64,000 bases of DNA from Mytilisepta virgata. Its lineage: Eukaryota > Mollusca > Bivalvia > Mytilida > Mytilidae. Location of the stretch: positions 35,976,150-36,040,149 of the forward strand of contig CM051514.1 in assembly GCA_028015205.1 (NCBI GenBank). Reading direction: 5' to 3'. The notes below the pieces were generated by a model. The model was not told where the DNA came from. It was given only the letters and a program-made list of their open reading frames with translations, and did not search any database. A program made the position numbers and the translations under genes. Positions 1-12,500 of the stretch are shown piece by piece; the stretch's first letter is position 1; each line of letters starts with the position of its first letter.

Positions 1-1035
1 GGCAACCAAACACTTTAGCCATTTCTATATCCCACGTTTTGTAAAAATTTTGCGCCAAAATGTTGTTAATATAAATATTTGAATGATTTTGCTGACAACA
101 CTAAAAGGAAATAGAGGTTACTGCATGTGTGTTGGCATAATATCATAGATCAAACTCAACATTTTAGATTGAGTGTTCTTTTTTGGGTTGCTATGCAACA
201 ACGGTACTATCACCTGCTGTACAACGAATTGCAAAATTGATAATTATATGTATAACCATCAATTGGCATTCTTTTTTTACGCCTTAGCAACCAAACTGTA
301 CCATAGCAGCCATATAATTTACATAGCAACAACAAATTTCCTCCTGCGTAATTCTTGAAACACACAGTTTTTTTTAGCCAATTCAGTTGGAAGTTTAATT
401 TCTTTGCTTTATTTGAAAAATTTAATTGGAAGAAATTGTAATATTCCTGACATTTTTTTGTTTTGCTTTAAAACGTGACAATAAATTATCTGACAAAGTG
501 ACCTCCAGGATTCTATGTTCTAGTTCATGCAAACAGTGTTGTACTTTGATTGATGTGGTCATGAGATTTCTTTTTACTCATTCCATTTTTTATGCTGTAA
601 GTACGCATATACAGTACATCTACATGATTTTTGTTTCTTTTTTCCGTAAGTTACATAAATGATATGAATATTTTGACCATACTTAGGGGGAGGTTTGGAT
701 ACAACAAAACTATTTTAACCCCACCGCATATTATTTGCACCTGTCCCAAGAATATTTTGGAGATGTGATGTTGTCTCCTTGACATTAACTCCATATCTAT
801 ATTTTACAGAGTATATCAGCTGTATAGGCTTTAATTCTATGATAAACATGTATCCATCTTCTTGTATTAGGAATGAAAAACAACAATAGTTCATGAGATA
901 AAATTATTAATTTTCAAATGCAAACTTACTGTAAAAACAAACAAAATATAACAATGGGAGTCATTACAGCCACAACGGTTACTGCATAAGAATGTCAAAC
1001 CGTCCAATAACTTCCTTTTACTGTTGCCCATTTTT
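1..1035. other. AT-rich stretch with no recognisable gene
   Basis: I see no exon with splice sites, no RNA gene and no clear repeat boundary here. One reverse copy of the TGGCGCAAAA word that recurs near 2.7 kb sits at about 49-58. The short open frames are what AT-rich DNA gives by chance. Confidence 0.5.
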
Positions 1036-2262
1036 GAACTGAAACACCTTCTGCCGAGTGTCATTTTCTGAAACAGTTCGTGTCCTTATTGAAACATAGA
1101 GGCACTTTGAATTTCATACCGTAATATTGAATCTTAATACTAGGAACCTTACAACCGTGTAAAGATGGTGTTCCATTACAGTAAACACAATCCTTCCTGG
1201 TGCATGATATTTCAGCTATACAAGACTCATGTGTAAGAGTACTCTAAGCAACCGTAATAAAACGTTAAAGTAGTGACTGAGCAATACTTTCACGGAAATA
1301 AAGAGGACACACAATCTACAACGCATTTCCCTTCTTTTACGCATTCCGTGAAAATAATGAAAAAGAATTAACAATCAGTATGTCTATTGAATGAAAAAAT
1401 GATACTTTCCACCAGTGAAAAATTGATTTAATGTAACACTGATACTTATTTAGCATTTGGTTGTACTTGTCAACACCTCCAATATGGCTGTTTTAATCTT
1501 TGATAACAACAGTTTGAACAAGTTTCTCTTCCTGTAGCCCGATGTCACATTTATGTTCTCTTGCATTCACTTAATTTCATGACCCTCTATGAAATTGCGA
1601 TAAAATATTTACTGTTTTACAGTCTCTCCGCTGCACAAATACAAACTTAGAATTTCTATGCCATCCGAAATCACCAGGTGTAGTATATTTTCAAATTGTA
1701 CAATGACCTTGAGACAACCTGGCATTGCACGCCTCATGGCATCAATAAGGTATGATCTGTTTTTGCAATAAATCATTAGCCAAATGTTTTGTAGTATAAA
1801 AGGAATCTTTATAACAACGATACCTTTGATTGAACAGCTTTTCTCCTAATCTCATTACTACATTGTATGGTATGCGAGACCTTTTGTTTTCTGGGTAAAC
1901 AATCCTCTTCTTTCGTAAATGTACAAAAAGGAGTATGTAAATCCTGTTATTGAGTCAGCAAGAACCCATAACTCTTATACCAAAACGAATGGGTTTGTCA
2001 CGGATAAACTGCCTGATACCAGAAAATTGATGTCTTGGGGCAACCACTCCCTTATCCACGGATACTGATTTATGCTGCTGGAACAGCGTCTGTGATAATC
2101 TTTCCACAAGGTCTAATAACGGTTTTGCTCTTGAGAGTTTGTTCTTTGAAAAAAAAAAAGAGAATTATATTGCTACAGTTTTATTCCTTCATTTGGTTTA
2201 ATATGGAGTTTTGAATAATATGTTATACCGGCATTTTTATGGAGGCCCATCAAGGGAATGTT
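1036..2262 (-). pseudogene. piggyBac-like (PGBD/DDE_Tnp_1_7) transposase pseudogene
   Basis: Read on the minus strand, successive frame fragments follow the order of a piggyBac transposase. Near 2,240 is a MGLHK...YYS block like the family's MGxxxxPxxxxYWs. At 2,135-1,755 comes a long piece with KPLLDLVERL, SVDKGV, RQFIRDKPIRFGIRV and, further on, SFYTTKHLANDLL, matching the family's DExMxxFKGR, RQYxxxKPxxxGxK and DNFYTSxxLAxxL blocks. At about 1,735 follows MRRAMPG (family GTxRxNRKGxP), then GGVDKYNQMLNKY near 1,450 (family MGGVDxxDQ) and a Cys-rich end with CTRKDCVYCNG near 1,200. Several stops and frameshifts interrupt it. The catalytic Asp of the SVDKG block is kept. The DNF-block Asp is kept as KDS, with Lys for Asp just before it not verifiable by eye. 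It is not functional. No terminal repeats or TTAA sites were identified. Confidence 0.8.
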
Positions 2263-2687
2263 ACTTCAAAAGACCAGGTTTGATGCCCCAGTGGTTTCTG
2301 AGAAGAGGATTGTTGACATACCAGCCAGTCAAAACACATTACTTGCCATGGCAGCCATGTTGAATGTCAGACCAACATTAAAACGGTATTTGTTGTACAG
2401 AGGAACATTCTTGCCAAGTTTGGTGTCAATTTGCCCAGTGGTTACGCCGCGTACTAGTTTTTAATTTCATATATCGCCCTCTTTTAACAATTAAGATTTG
2501 CTAATTTCAGTTTTCGATGGTATTATGATTTAAGTAGTATATTGCAGATTCAGTTTCAATTGTTAGCTCACCTGGTCAATAGAAAACATGGATTTCATTT
2601 CATCTTACGTATTATTTATTACAATTATTAAATAGTTGTTTTACTTCATAAATTTAATTCCCTGAGTCAATTAATTAACATGTAAAA

Positions 2688-2778
2688 TGGCGCAAAACTA
2701 AAAAAAACAGTTTGTGCCGAAAATATAAGATTAATTTTGGCGCAAAAGTACAATTGTAATTTGTTCAAAGTGGCGCAA
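2688..2778 (+). repeat. Three copies of the word TGGCGCAA
   Basis: TGGCGCAAA at 2688, TGGCGCAAAA at 2738 and TGGCGCAA at 2771 lie 50 and 33 bp apart in otherwise AT-rich DNA. An inverted copy is at about 49-58, and related TGGCGC words lie at 61,318-61,366. The function is unknown. Confidence 0.5.
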
Positions 2779-2779
2779 G

Positions 2780-5700
2780 GGTCGTACCTAATATAATTAT
2801 TTGCCCATTTAATGCATTAGTCATGGAAATATTATTTATCATTGTCTTTAAAATAAATTCATTGTAATCTCTACAAAGAGGAAATAAAGAAATGAGTAAA
2901 AATAAAATAATTTGTTTCCATACAGTGCATACATTTACATTATAAATCATAATGAAGTATTCATCTAAATCACATTTTTCTTATATAATAGTATTTCTTC
3001 CTTTTCAAATGAGTTAAAATCAGACTGTACTCCTCAATGATTAATTACTGGTTAATTGCAAAATGTGTTATAGAATTAATTAACACTTGACAGATCGTAT
3101 TAATTCAAGTTAGAAATAAAATAGTTAAGCAAAAGGTTGCATGTTATTTCAAATTAAACGGTCAGTGTTCTGGAGTTGTTTTTAAATCATGGTAAATTAA
3201 AAGAAACTAGTAAATCAACTTAAAAACACTCTGACATTTTATGTAATCATATTGTTCTTATTTAAAGATAAATAAAATCAGTTGAAAAAACGCAAACGGA
3301 CTGCTTTCAGAATAAAAGTTAACATCTTTGAAAATTAAAGTATCTTAAGTTGTCTCTGTTATGTACATCTACATTGTCTGAGATAGTTTGTTTTTAGCAA
3401 GGAAAGGTCTTGGCAAATCAAACAAACTACTACAAAATGGTTATTTGTGGCCCCAAATCAACAGAGGTAATAGAGATAAGCTACAAAAAGGTTAGCCGCA
3501 TTTTTGGATATTGAAATATATATATATCGGGTTGGTACAGCTTGGTTAATTTCTGCTATTTTTGTCAAAAATAATAATAATGAAAGAGTCATTGATGAAT
3601 TTAAGTTGACATACCATGTATTAAGAATATTCGCAAGATTTTGAAATACTGAAAATCAATCATTGCAGAGCGTCCAATTAATATTTTTATAATGCAAAAG
3701 GAACACTGCCATTCTAAAGAAGGGAAAAAAAGTTCTAGTATACTAATTCTTGACATACAATACACATTCCGTGACACAAATCCAAAATAAGGAAAAGCCT
3801 TTCTAGCGATTTTTTTTCATCTTCCTCATCAAATATTTATTTTTGAATTTAATTAACATTTGTATAATAAAGCAATATCCAGTCGTTCATTCCATCACTT
3901 AAATCACAACCACCAAAATTTTAAAATATAGAATCGAATTCAATTTCCTTTCCCTACACATATGTATGTAAAACCAACAGAGTTTAAGTGTAGAAATTAT
4001 GTAACACTTAATATGCCAATTTACATCGCCGTGGTTTCCTTGCATTTCATTTCCACGACAAACAATTTTTAAGTTGTCACATTATTTTCATTATAATAGA
4101 TATTGCCTCATTTGTGTTCGTCTGGTATTTCAATTATATTTGACATGTAAAATTTGATTTGAAACCGTAAGACAACGTGTACATACTGCTTTTTGTGTTA
4201 ATACTTTTGTACTCTTTGATCATTTTTGTCTGTTTGTAACAATTTATAGGCACTTTGTAATCTAAAAGAAACAACAAAGTCGATCGTTTAGAAACCTTTT
4301 CATAAATGCAAAGTTTTCATGTTTTAAAGACTGATTTTTTTCGATTCCCTTCTAAAGTTATTCCTAAAAATTAAATGATCCAGTAAAACATTTTTTTAAG
4401 AAGGACACTTGTAATGGAAGGAATTTGTCTGCCTTTTTTAGAGTTGCATCTTGTCCTCCATGCCATCGTCCCGTCCATCACCCATATGTACCAGGTCGTA
4501 CCTTAAACCCAGTACGTTTTAATGTACGACTTGAATAATAAATAAATCTTTTTTTCCACTGATTCGAAAACCTTAAATTTAAACTGGCCTCTCACAAATA
4601 TTACCGATTTCAGTTAAACCGTACGATGTAGTGGCAATATATTAAATCGACAGTGTCAGACCAGCGACTTTCAGAGACGACAGTAACAACGGGCAAATTT
4701 TGATATCGTTATATAAACGAGGGAACATTAAAGAAAAAATGGAATAGTGCCGAGTGTTTTTATCGGATCAGGATATACTTCCAGAAAACGCGAGGTTTTC
4801 TGTGTTGTTCACATTTGAATTGTTTTGGATATCTTTTTGTCTGTATGTTATACAGTGTATTGCTACAAGTTGAAATTTTATGTTATGTTCTCTGTGGTAC
4901 TGTTCTCTATGAATCTGGATTTCTTTTGGCTTGCAGTGTGCCAGGTGGGGCATTTTTACCGTTCCAGAACACCTGAATTCACTCGATCCCGTTTTGTAAG
5001 AGTTCACATTGCTGGTACTTTAGTTTAGTGATGGCTAGCTGTATGACTTTATAGTACGCTATTATTTCATTATTTGGTTTCTGTAGTATTTATTCTTTTC
5101 TGTTGTTCTTCTCCCGTTATCTTTTAATTTTGAACTTATGAACCCCACTTTCGTATTTCTATTGCGGATACTTGATAAATGTATGCATAGTTCTTGCCGC
5201 AATTCACAAGCAAGTCTTTGAAACAACCATTTGGCTTTTGAATTTAAAGAAATAGCACGGAGAAAAAAACCATTATACATGCCAATTACCCTACTGCTGG
5301 ATCTTTGTATTTCATCTCCATGCTAAACAACTAGCATTAAAATTGATATTGTGTTGATTAAATTAACTGGTTGTTTTTATCAATTTTCTATTATCGTGAC
5401 ATGTCATTTTCCATTAGGATTAGACTATGGTGCGTTTTGTGTTAATTCCTCTTTACTTGTTGGTAAGTGCTTGATAAGGCATGAAACAAATAGTCTTAGA
5501 ATTGATAAAGGCAACATAATATAATCTAGGACGACCTTTAAATATAAAGGAAATAGAGGCAGAAAGTGCTTATTTATTTTTAAGAGAACTAAGAATAATG
5601 TATTTGTAAATTAAACAACACTTATCGAGGATGTATTTCCATTTTTTAGTCTTGATTTAAAACTTCTTTCTACAAATTGTAGGGCTCTAGATGACGGATC

Positions 5701-5869
5701 TTAGGCACGGATCATGATAGATATAAACATAGCTTTTAATAGTTAATATCGGAAAATATCAGAATAGACATGAACATCACCAAGCTGTTGTGAATGCTAT
5801 TGCAGTAAAATCTTAATTCGTAAAGTACATATATCATTTGATCAGAAAACTAAATGATATTATAACATC
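2780..5869. other. Gene-free AT-rich stretch
   Basis: I see no supported exon. Two loosely similar blocks (about 4,010-4,220 and 5,275-5,470) share an order of short words such as ATGCCAATT, CATTTCAT and TTTGTGTTAAT. They may be an old duplication, but similarity is too low for me to define ends. Confidence 0.35.
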
Positions 5870-6280
5870 AAAATGTGGAGCTTTCCTACTATACAATAAA
5901 TGATTTTTACATATTTGTTGAATTTGGCGGTCTAATTATTGAACAAACAATCGGCATTCCAATGGGAACCAACTGTGCTCCTCTCCTCGCCGATCTGAAG
6001 CGGACATTCAAGGGCTACTACTTGAAAAAAAAACCAATCCAATCCTTTAATTTCACTTTTCGTTATACAGATGACGTGTTGTCGTTTAATAACGACAAAT
6101 TTCAAGACTTTCTACATCTCATCTACCCCAGTGATACTACAGCTTCTTAACTAGGGTTTTATCAGGGATAAATTGATGTCATCACTTAAAATTTAAATTT
6201 ACGGTCGTCATCACGAATTGATTGACCGTTACAGTGTTCCAATATCTAAGATGATGTTGGACCTGTCCCCACTGTCGTAA
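5870..6280 (+). pseudogene. Penelope-like element reverse transcriptase remnant
   Basis: An open stretch from 5,875 to 6,148 encodes the reverse-transcriptase palm of a Penelope-like element. QTIGIPMGTNCAPLLADL is the family's hallmark block, and FRYTDDVLSFNN carries the catalytic YxDD box (here YTDD). After a stop at 6,148 the frame changes. From 6,197 to the TAA at 6,278 comes the protein's C-terminal end (IYGRHHELIDRY, then PISKMMLDLS). The roughly 100 residues that normally separate these two blocks are missing, so the copy has an internal deletion and a frameshift. The 5' part of the element is absent. It is followed directly by the family's 3' tail. Confidence 0.85.
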
Positions 6281-6545
6281 CATTTCATATGCTCCACCGA
6301 TGTGTGACTTCCACTTTATTGAAATTCACGACGGGTGTCGTATACGGAGCAGGAATTGCTTACCCTTCCGGAGCACTCCTGGTTTTTATAGGAGTTCGTG
6401 TTGTTAATGGTTTTTCAGTTTTCAGAGTTTATTTGTTGTGCTTGTGGTTGTTCATTTGTCTTCCCGGGTTTGTCTGTCCAATGGATTACGTTTTTTGATT
6501 TGCTCCTTAGGTATATTTGTCCTATTTGTAAATGATGATAAATTG
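6281..6545 (+). repeat. 3' tail of the Penelope-like element
   Basis: This non-coding tail begins at the stop codon of the reverse-transcriptase remnant. It contains GCTTACCCTTCCGGAGCAC, GAGTTCGTGTTGTT and TTTGTCTTCCCGGGTTTG. The same words occur, inverted and without most of the coding part, at 12.77-12.99 and 18.43-18.68 kb, so this sequence is the family's 3' UTR. I recall it as a very common mussel repeat. Confidence 0.75.
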
Positions 6546-6776
6546 ATGGGTAACAGAGATACCCCGAGCACTATTTTGTTGGATAACAACACTGTAATCT
6601 GTTTTGTTTTTTTTTTTTGGGGGGGGGGGGGGGCGAGAAACACAACTGAACAATAATGCTTACATTTCGTTTGAGATTGAGAGAAATAATCCGGTATATG
6701 GTTAAGTTTTTGTCATGAAGAGCGCTTTCTGAAGAGTGAACAACAAAACAAATAAAAAACTATATTAAGTAATAAC

Positions 6777-7443
6777 TTTATTGTCATCTACATATAACAA
6801 CTACATTTTTATTCCAACATATATATTCTTTATATGATACATGAATACGTGCAACACCGGTACTTTTATTAGTGCATAGACATTGCAATTAGGATTGTAC
6901 ATGCACGTTTCAGAAAAGCAGGCAAAAGTAGTTTTAATATATATATGAAAAAAGTACATCTATTATTTATGAAGTAGATATTTAAAGTAATTCCTAGACT
7001 AAATTGTTGACATATTAAAACACAAACTTACAAGTAAACTTTTACATATTATAGGTATAATAGAAAAAAGTAGTTTTGTTTATGTTTGTATTTTTCATGT
7101 TATTTTTGTCCGAGGTTCTGCTGGTTGTGTGGCGTTGATTAATTGGTCATCCTTTTGTTGTTTTTTAGAAACTAATATATCCAATACCCGGATATGATAC
7201 AAAATGATATTACCTTTGTTGCTAATCTTCATGTGGGTATGACAAATAGCGAACACACGTGTACAGATAACATAATAAGTGCCCCATTCGCCGTCATAAA
7301 AGGCTGTATTTCGGCATCGAAGAATTTAAACAATGTTACGACGTAACTGTTACAATAAAAACTTTTCATCATTAACAATAATATCGCTGATGCAATAATC
7401 TACTTATATCCCTGCAGATTTCAGAATTATTTTGTCATTTCAT
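6777..7443 (-). other. Candidate 3' UTR and poly(A) signal of the receptor gene (long form)
   Basis: Downstream of the candidate last exon at 7,444-7,497 the minus strand runs without other features to an AATAAA at 6,782-6,777. Beyond it lies the Penelope tail. This supports 7,444 as a real stop codon, but no transcript evidence is available. Confidence 0.35.
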
Positions 7444-7497
7444 TCATAAGTCACAGGCTTGATCTTGCAACGGCACCATTTCTGGTTTTTCTATGTA
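7444..7497 (-). CDS. Candidate alternative last exon of the receptor
   Basis: A pyrimidine-rich acceptor (TTTTATTTTTATTTCAG) precedes 17 codons and TGA: YIEKPEMVPLQDQACDL. The exon enters in phase 0. An in-frame GT inside exon 12 (donor at 9,440-9,439, after codons for DTDKK) would splice to it in phase and replace the tail after residue 393. Short acidic and hydrophobic C-termini of this kind are usual in class B receptors. The weak point is the donor (GTTTAT). It could be a true alternative end or a chance open frame. Confidence 0.45.
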   Translation of the reverse strand, partial: YIEKPEMVPLQDQACDL

Positions 7498-9398
7498 CTG
7501 AAATAAAAATAAAATGACAGATTTACTGATGGTAAACGATACATGTAACTATGATATAAGAATAAAAGCCTAATAGTATACCACTGAACGTGCGATACAA
7601 TTCCTTGTTGATACATGTATATATTTATTATTTGAAAAGTAATACATTTATAACTGAAAAAGTCATTAATTTTAATTAGGAAAACACATTTATTGGCTGT
7701 CAGATGTAATTACCATAAAGGCTTTGTGATAGTACATACTTTTACGATTGGATGTCAAATTTCCTTCCTGTTTAAAACACTTCAAAGGCGGGTACCAAAT
7801 ATAAGCAAAATAGGTGGACGACAAAGGGCACCTTATAAGACAAGCTTTGTATGTGCGCAATCGTCACCGTCAACAAATTCGTGTGCATTACGTTATTAGA
7901 TTTATTTACAACTGAGCGCAAGATTGCGCGTATCTATTTTACAGGTTTCATATACATACAATGTATGTAACACATAGCTATTTTAGTATGAATTATTAAA
8001 TTTGAAAGACAAACCAAATGGAAATATTGTATCAATCACACAGTCATCTATCGTATTCAATTCCTCAAATATCTTTCCTTTAAATATTCAGCACAAAACT
8101 TTATTTTTCTTTTGAAGTATGACATTTTAGATCTTAAATAACTACTTTATTATCTAATTTATTTGTCCTGCTCGAAACGTCGATTCCTCGGCGAAGGACA
8201 GGGGATTTACAATATAAGGGTAATTTGCAGTACCTAATACAACAATTGATATTTATATAAAAAAAAACAGCTGCTTGTATTATATTAAACGATATCAAAT
8301 GTATGTTTATGTATAAAATTCATATTTATTTCGGTATTTTCCCAAAAGATTACCGGCTTTGTCATTCATGTTTACATTTAAAGTTATATTTTCCCTCAAA
8401 TCAGCAAGGTCATAACTGACATTCTTAAACTTAGGAATGACAACTAAATGCCCGAAATTTAAGATAAGATGCTCTTTAGGTTTGAACATTAATATGCCTT
8501 TAAATGCCATTTATAATGAAAGTAAATTGTAAAGTGTCTTTCAATAATGTATAAAGCTAAAACAAAATTGTTGGGATAAACATTTCTTATGCTGTACTAA
8601 TCATATTGATTAAAAGCGAATTTTTCACCTTACGATGCTAAAACAATGACATAAACGAGGGTTTTGTACATTTTAAGAATATTTACTGCCTTATTAAATG
8701 TTGTTATTTTCGAGAATACGGTTAATAACTGAATATGAGCTAATGAAAAATACTCAACATCAATTACTTAATTTTGTTGATGATTGATATCATGCATATG
8801 GACATATAGTATAGAGACCTCTTTATGAACAGAAAATTAAATAATCGTTTTTTTTTTTAAATTTTGCAAATCTGGTACAAGTATATGCATATCTATCAAG
8901 TTTCGACTTACCACTTGCTCAAGGCCCAGAATGTTTAAATGAGAATCAATAACCTCTAATGTCGAAGAGCAGATTGATTCAAATAAAAAATATAAAGAAG
9001 TATGCCCCGCACTTGATAATTATGGACAAAGTTGCTTGGTTAGGAGTGATTTTCTTAAAATGAAGTGTGTCTGTAAGATCAAATGATGCCCCCGCCTGAC
9101 CATAAGAAATTATAAACAAGTCAAAAGTTCTTTAACACTATTGTATGATGTTCTCAAGTCCAAATATCTGTCAGTTTGAGGATATTTAAAACAAAAATAA
9201 AATCCTGTAGACATGCACACATTGAATATGTGTATAAAAATCCTACAAATTATTAAAGCTGTAGCTCCAAAACAGTAGGAGGTGATAGCCGGACAAACCA
9301 TTTATAGAACTATGTGCAACATAAATATTGCTTAATGTGCATTTCATAACAGTTCATTTTTAATTATGATAGTCATTACAGTATACATGTACAAATAT

Positions 9399-9566
9399 TT
9401 ATAACTGAGCTGGGGTTACAGCAGGGTATAAATTATAAACCTTTTTGTCTGTATCTGCCATATTTTCTGTAATGGTGTAGTGTGTGGAGGAACATCTGTG
9501 TTTCCGTCTACCACTGCTATACATTAGCCAATGCTGGTTCCATTTCCGTCTCAGAATTGAAATAAT
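9399..9566 (-). CDS. Receptor exon 12: cytoplasmic tail
   Basis: The acceptor TATCAAGTACAG is followed in phase 0 by 55 codons and TAA. It encodes IISILRRKWNQHWLMY, the helix-8 region that follows TM7 in class B receptors (usually EVxxxLRRxW), then a basic Ser/Thr-rich tail ending in TPAQL. The internal GT at 9,440-9,439 could splice to the exon at 7,497. Confidence 0.85.
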   Translation of the reverse strand: MISILRRKWNQHWLMYSSGRRKHRCSSTHYTITENMADTDKKVYNLYPAVTPAQL

Positions 9567-12500
9567 CTGTACTTGATAAGACCATTTTATAGAATGCAAT
9601 GAAAATTAAAGAAGTAACACATGAACAACGGTGGTTATGTTTTGTTTTTCATTTTTTAAATGTTTACTTCCGTCTATTCTGATTGGTTGTTTAAAAATGA
9701 ACTTAGCCAGCAATAACAGATTCTTATATTAGAAAACCCTGAAAATGAGGTCAAGCTCAGATGACAACTGCCAGTTGGACATGTACACCTTGCAATTTTT
9801 CCATACACCAAACATAGTAGACCTATTGCATACAGTATTCAAAAACAGGCAAAAACACAAAAACTTAACTATAAACACTGAACCATGAAAATGAGATCAA
9901 GGTCAGATGACACCTGCCAGTTGGACATGTACACCTTACAATCCTTCCATACACCAAATATAGTAGACCTATTGCATACAGTATTCGAAAAACAGGACAA
10001 AACACAAAAACTTAACTATAACCACTAAACCATGAAAATGAGGTCAAGGTCAGATGACACCTGCCAGTTGGACATGTACACCTTACAATCCTTCCATACA
10101 CCAAATATTCTAGACCTATTGCTTATAGTATCTGAGATATGGACTTAACCAAAACTTAACCATGTTCACTGATCCTTGAAACGGGGTCGAGGTCAATTGA
10201 AAACTGTCTGACGGGGATGAGGACCTTGTAAGGTACGCACATACCAAATATAGTTATCCTATTATTCATAATAAGAGAGAAATTAACATTACAAAAAATC
10301 TTAACTTTTTTCAAGTAGTCACTGAACCATGAAAATGAGGTCAAGGACAATGTACATATGACAGACGGAAACTGCGTAACATAAGGCATCTATATACAAA
10401 GTATACAGCATCCAGGTCTTCCACCTTCTAAAATATAAAGCTTTTAAGAAGTGAGTTAACGCCGCCGCCGACGGATCACTATTCCTATGTCGAGCTTTCT
10501 GCGACTAAAGTCGCAGGCTCGACAAAAAACAACAATCAAACTAAAGAGTTAAAAATATCCAATGTTTCGACCAATATGGTCGTGATCACGAGCATGAAAC
10601 GATAAAAATAAAAAGGTTTTGACTCTTTGAAACCCAGAGAAAGACTGAGTCGGTACATAAAATGTAAACAAAAAGAAAATGTCGATTCTTATATTAAGCT
10701 TGGTACCAATATTATATAATACACACCTCACTGTTACAGAAGCAGTACATTATAGATACAAACGCTCCCTGAAAATACATAAAGGAATAAGAAAGTATAT
10801 TCCATATCATCACATAGAGTCATAAAGACAAAATGTATCGTGAAAATGGAATAAAAAAGACTATCAGGGGTCTTGTGGCAAAGTAGTTTAATATTGCCCT
10901 TTTGAAATAAGTTTGCTCAGTGTCCGTACCAAGTAAGGCTATCTTGACTCTCTGTTTTTTCTACATTATGTTTTATGTTTTTAATGTTATATTTGCCTGA
11001 GGGATTCTCGATTGTAGGGTGTTAATGTTTTGGTATTTCATGGTTAACATTCAGTATGAAATAAGTGTCTCAAAAATTGTAAAAAAAATCCTAAAGATTG
11101 TGTGTACAATTGATGTTTGCGAAGGAAATTAACAACGTTTTTAATATTGAGGTATACATCCATCTATGTAAAGAAAGGACTTTAGGTAAGTTTTTAATAT
11201 TGAGATATATATCTATCTTTGACCAATACGTCTGGAAGATAAGACTGCAGATTTTGTGATTGCTACTTGTACATTGTATCACAGTTAGCGCGAGTACAGA
11301 TATATTAATGTGAAGCCTGTTATTTGTTTTTATCGGTAACATAAAAAAATATTTACTAGTATATCACGTAACCTTGAAAAAAGCTGAAATTTCTAGTATC
11401 AGAGGGATCAAAGAAATAATATACGACTGACAGTACAGATGCGTACATGTGTATCATAAATTCGTGTTTGGACTAAACAAAATACTAGTAGGTAAAATAG
11501 TATTGACGTATTTAAAAAAAAAAACTACTTTTTGACAGGTTATCTATTACCTGGAGAGATGTCAAAACTGCTACTGAGTATAAATAAGCGTTTTCATATT
11601 CTGAATCTGGTGGTGGTCTCATAGGTAATATCAGATACTGTAAACCAAGCAACGGTATTAAAACTAATGTCGCCCTGGCTGCTTTTCTGGAAAATATAAA
11701 TTTAAACAATTCATAAATGATACTAGAAGATAATATTCTACTTAGCTTGTTATATACTGTAAAAGGGAATGACCCAGATTTTATTCATTAGTATAACAAT
11801 TGTAACCAATGTCCATTGCTCTGTCCAATGGGAAATAAATTTACATACTCATTGTAAGAAATCTTTCTACACTGTATAAGCATGAAGGCGCTTACAAGGC
11901 TATTATAATTTGTACTACTTTTCCAAGGACAGCAACTCACCTAAAAAACATCGGGCACCTATTTTCTAATTAGACTGAGAAATTCTAAATACTATTAGGC
12001 GTAAGTATTAATGTCCATACTATGTAATACATAAATATGTTAACGACTTATTTTTATCTTTAGCTTAATTTAACTGTACCCAATTATCTAATACTATACA
12101 ATTCTCTTAGCCGAGGTACCATTAGAAGAACACTTCAAGTCTTTATTAGTATAAAAAGCAATATTTTGCCGAAGGTCAAGTGCCAATATTGCGTTTTCTT
12201 TCCGATCAAAGATCACCCTCACAATAAATTTTGTCCCGTCCAAATTAGTTTGCAACAAAGATAGTCAATTGTTTTCCTCGATGGTCAGTTCATAAAAATG
12301 AATGAACAATGCCATATATTTGTATTTCTCTATTGATTGTCTATCGAAAACCTCCCCCAATTATATAAGAAAATTATGACGTTTAAAATTCTAGAATATA
12401 GTTAAATTGTATGAGAAGATAAAAAGAGAAAATCCTGTTTATTTTATTAGCCCTCATAAATTTAACATATTAAATAACTAAATAGAACCCTGTACGTATA

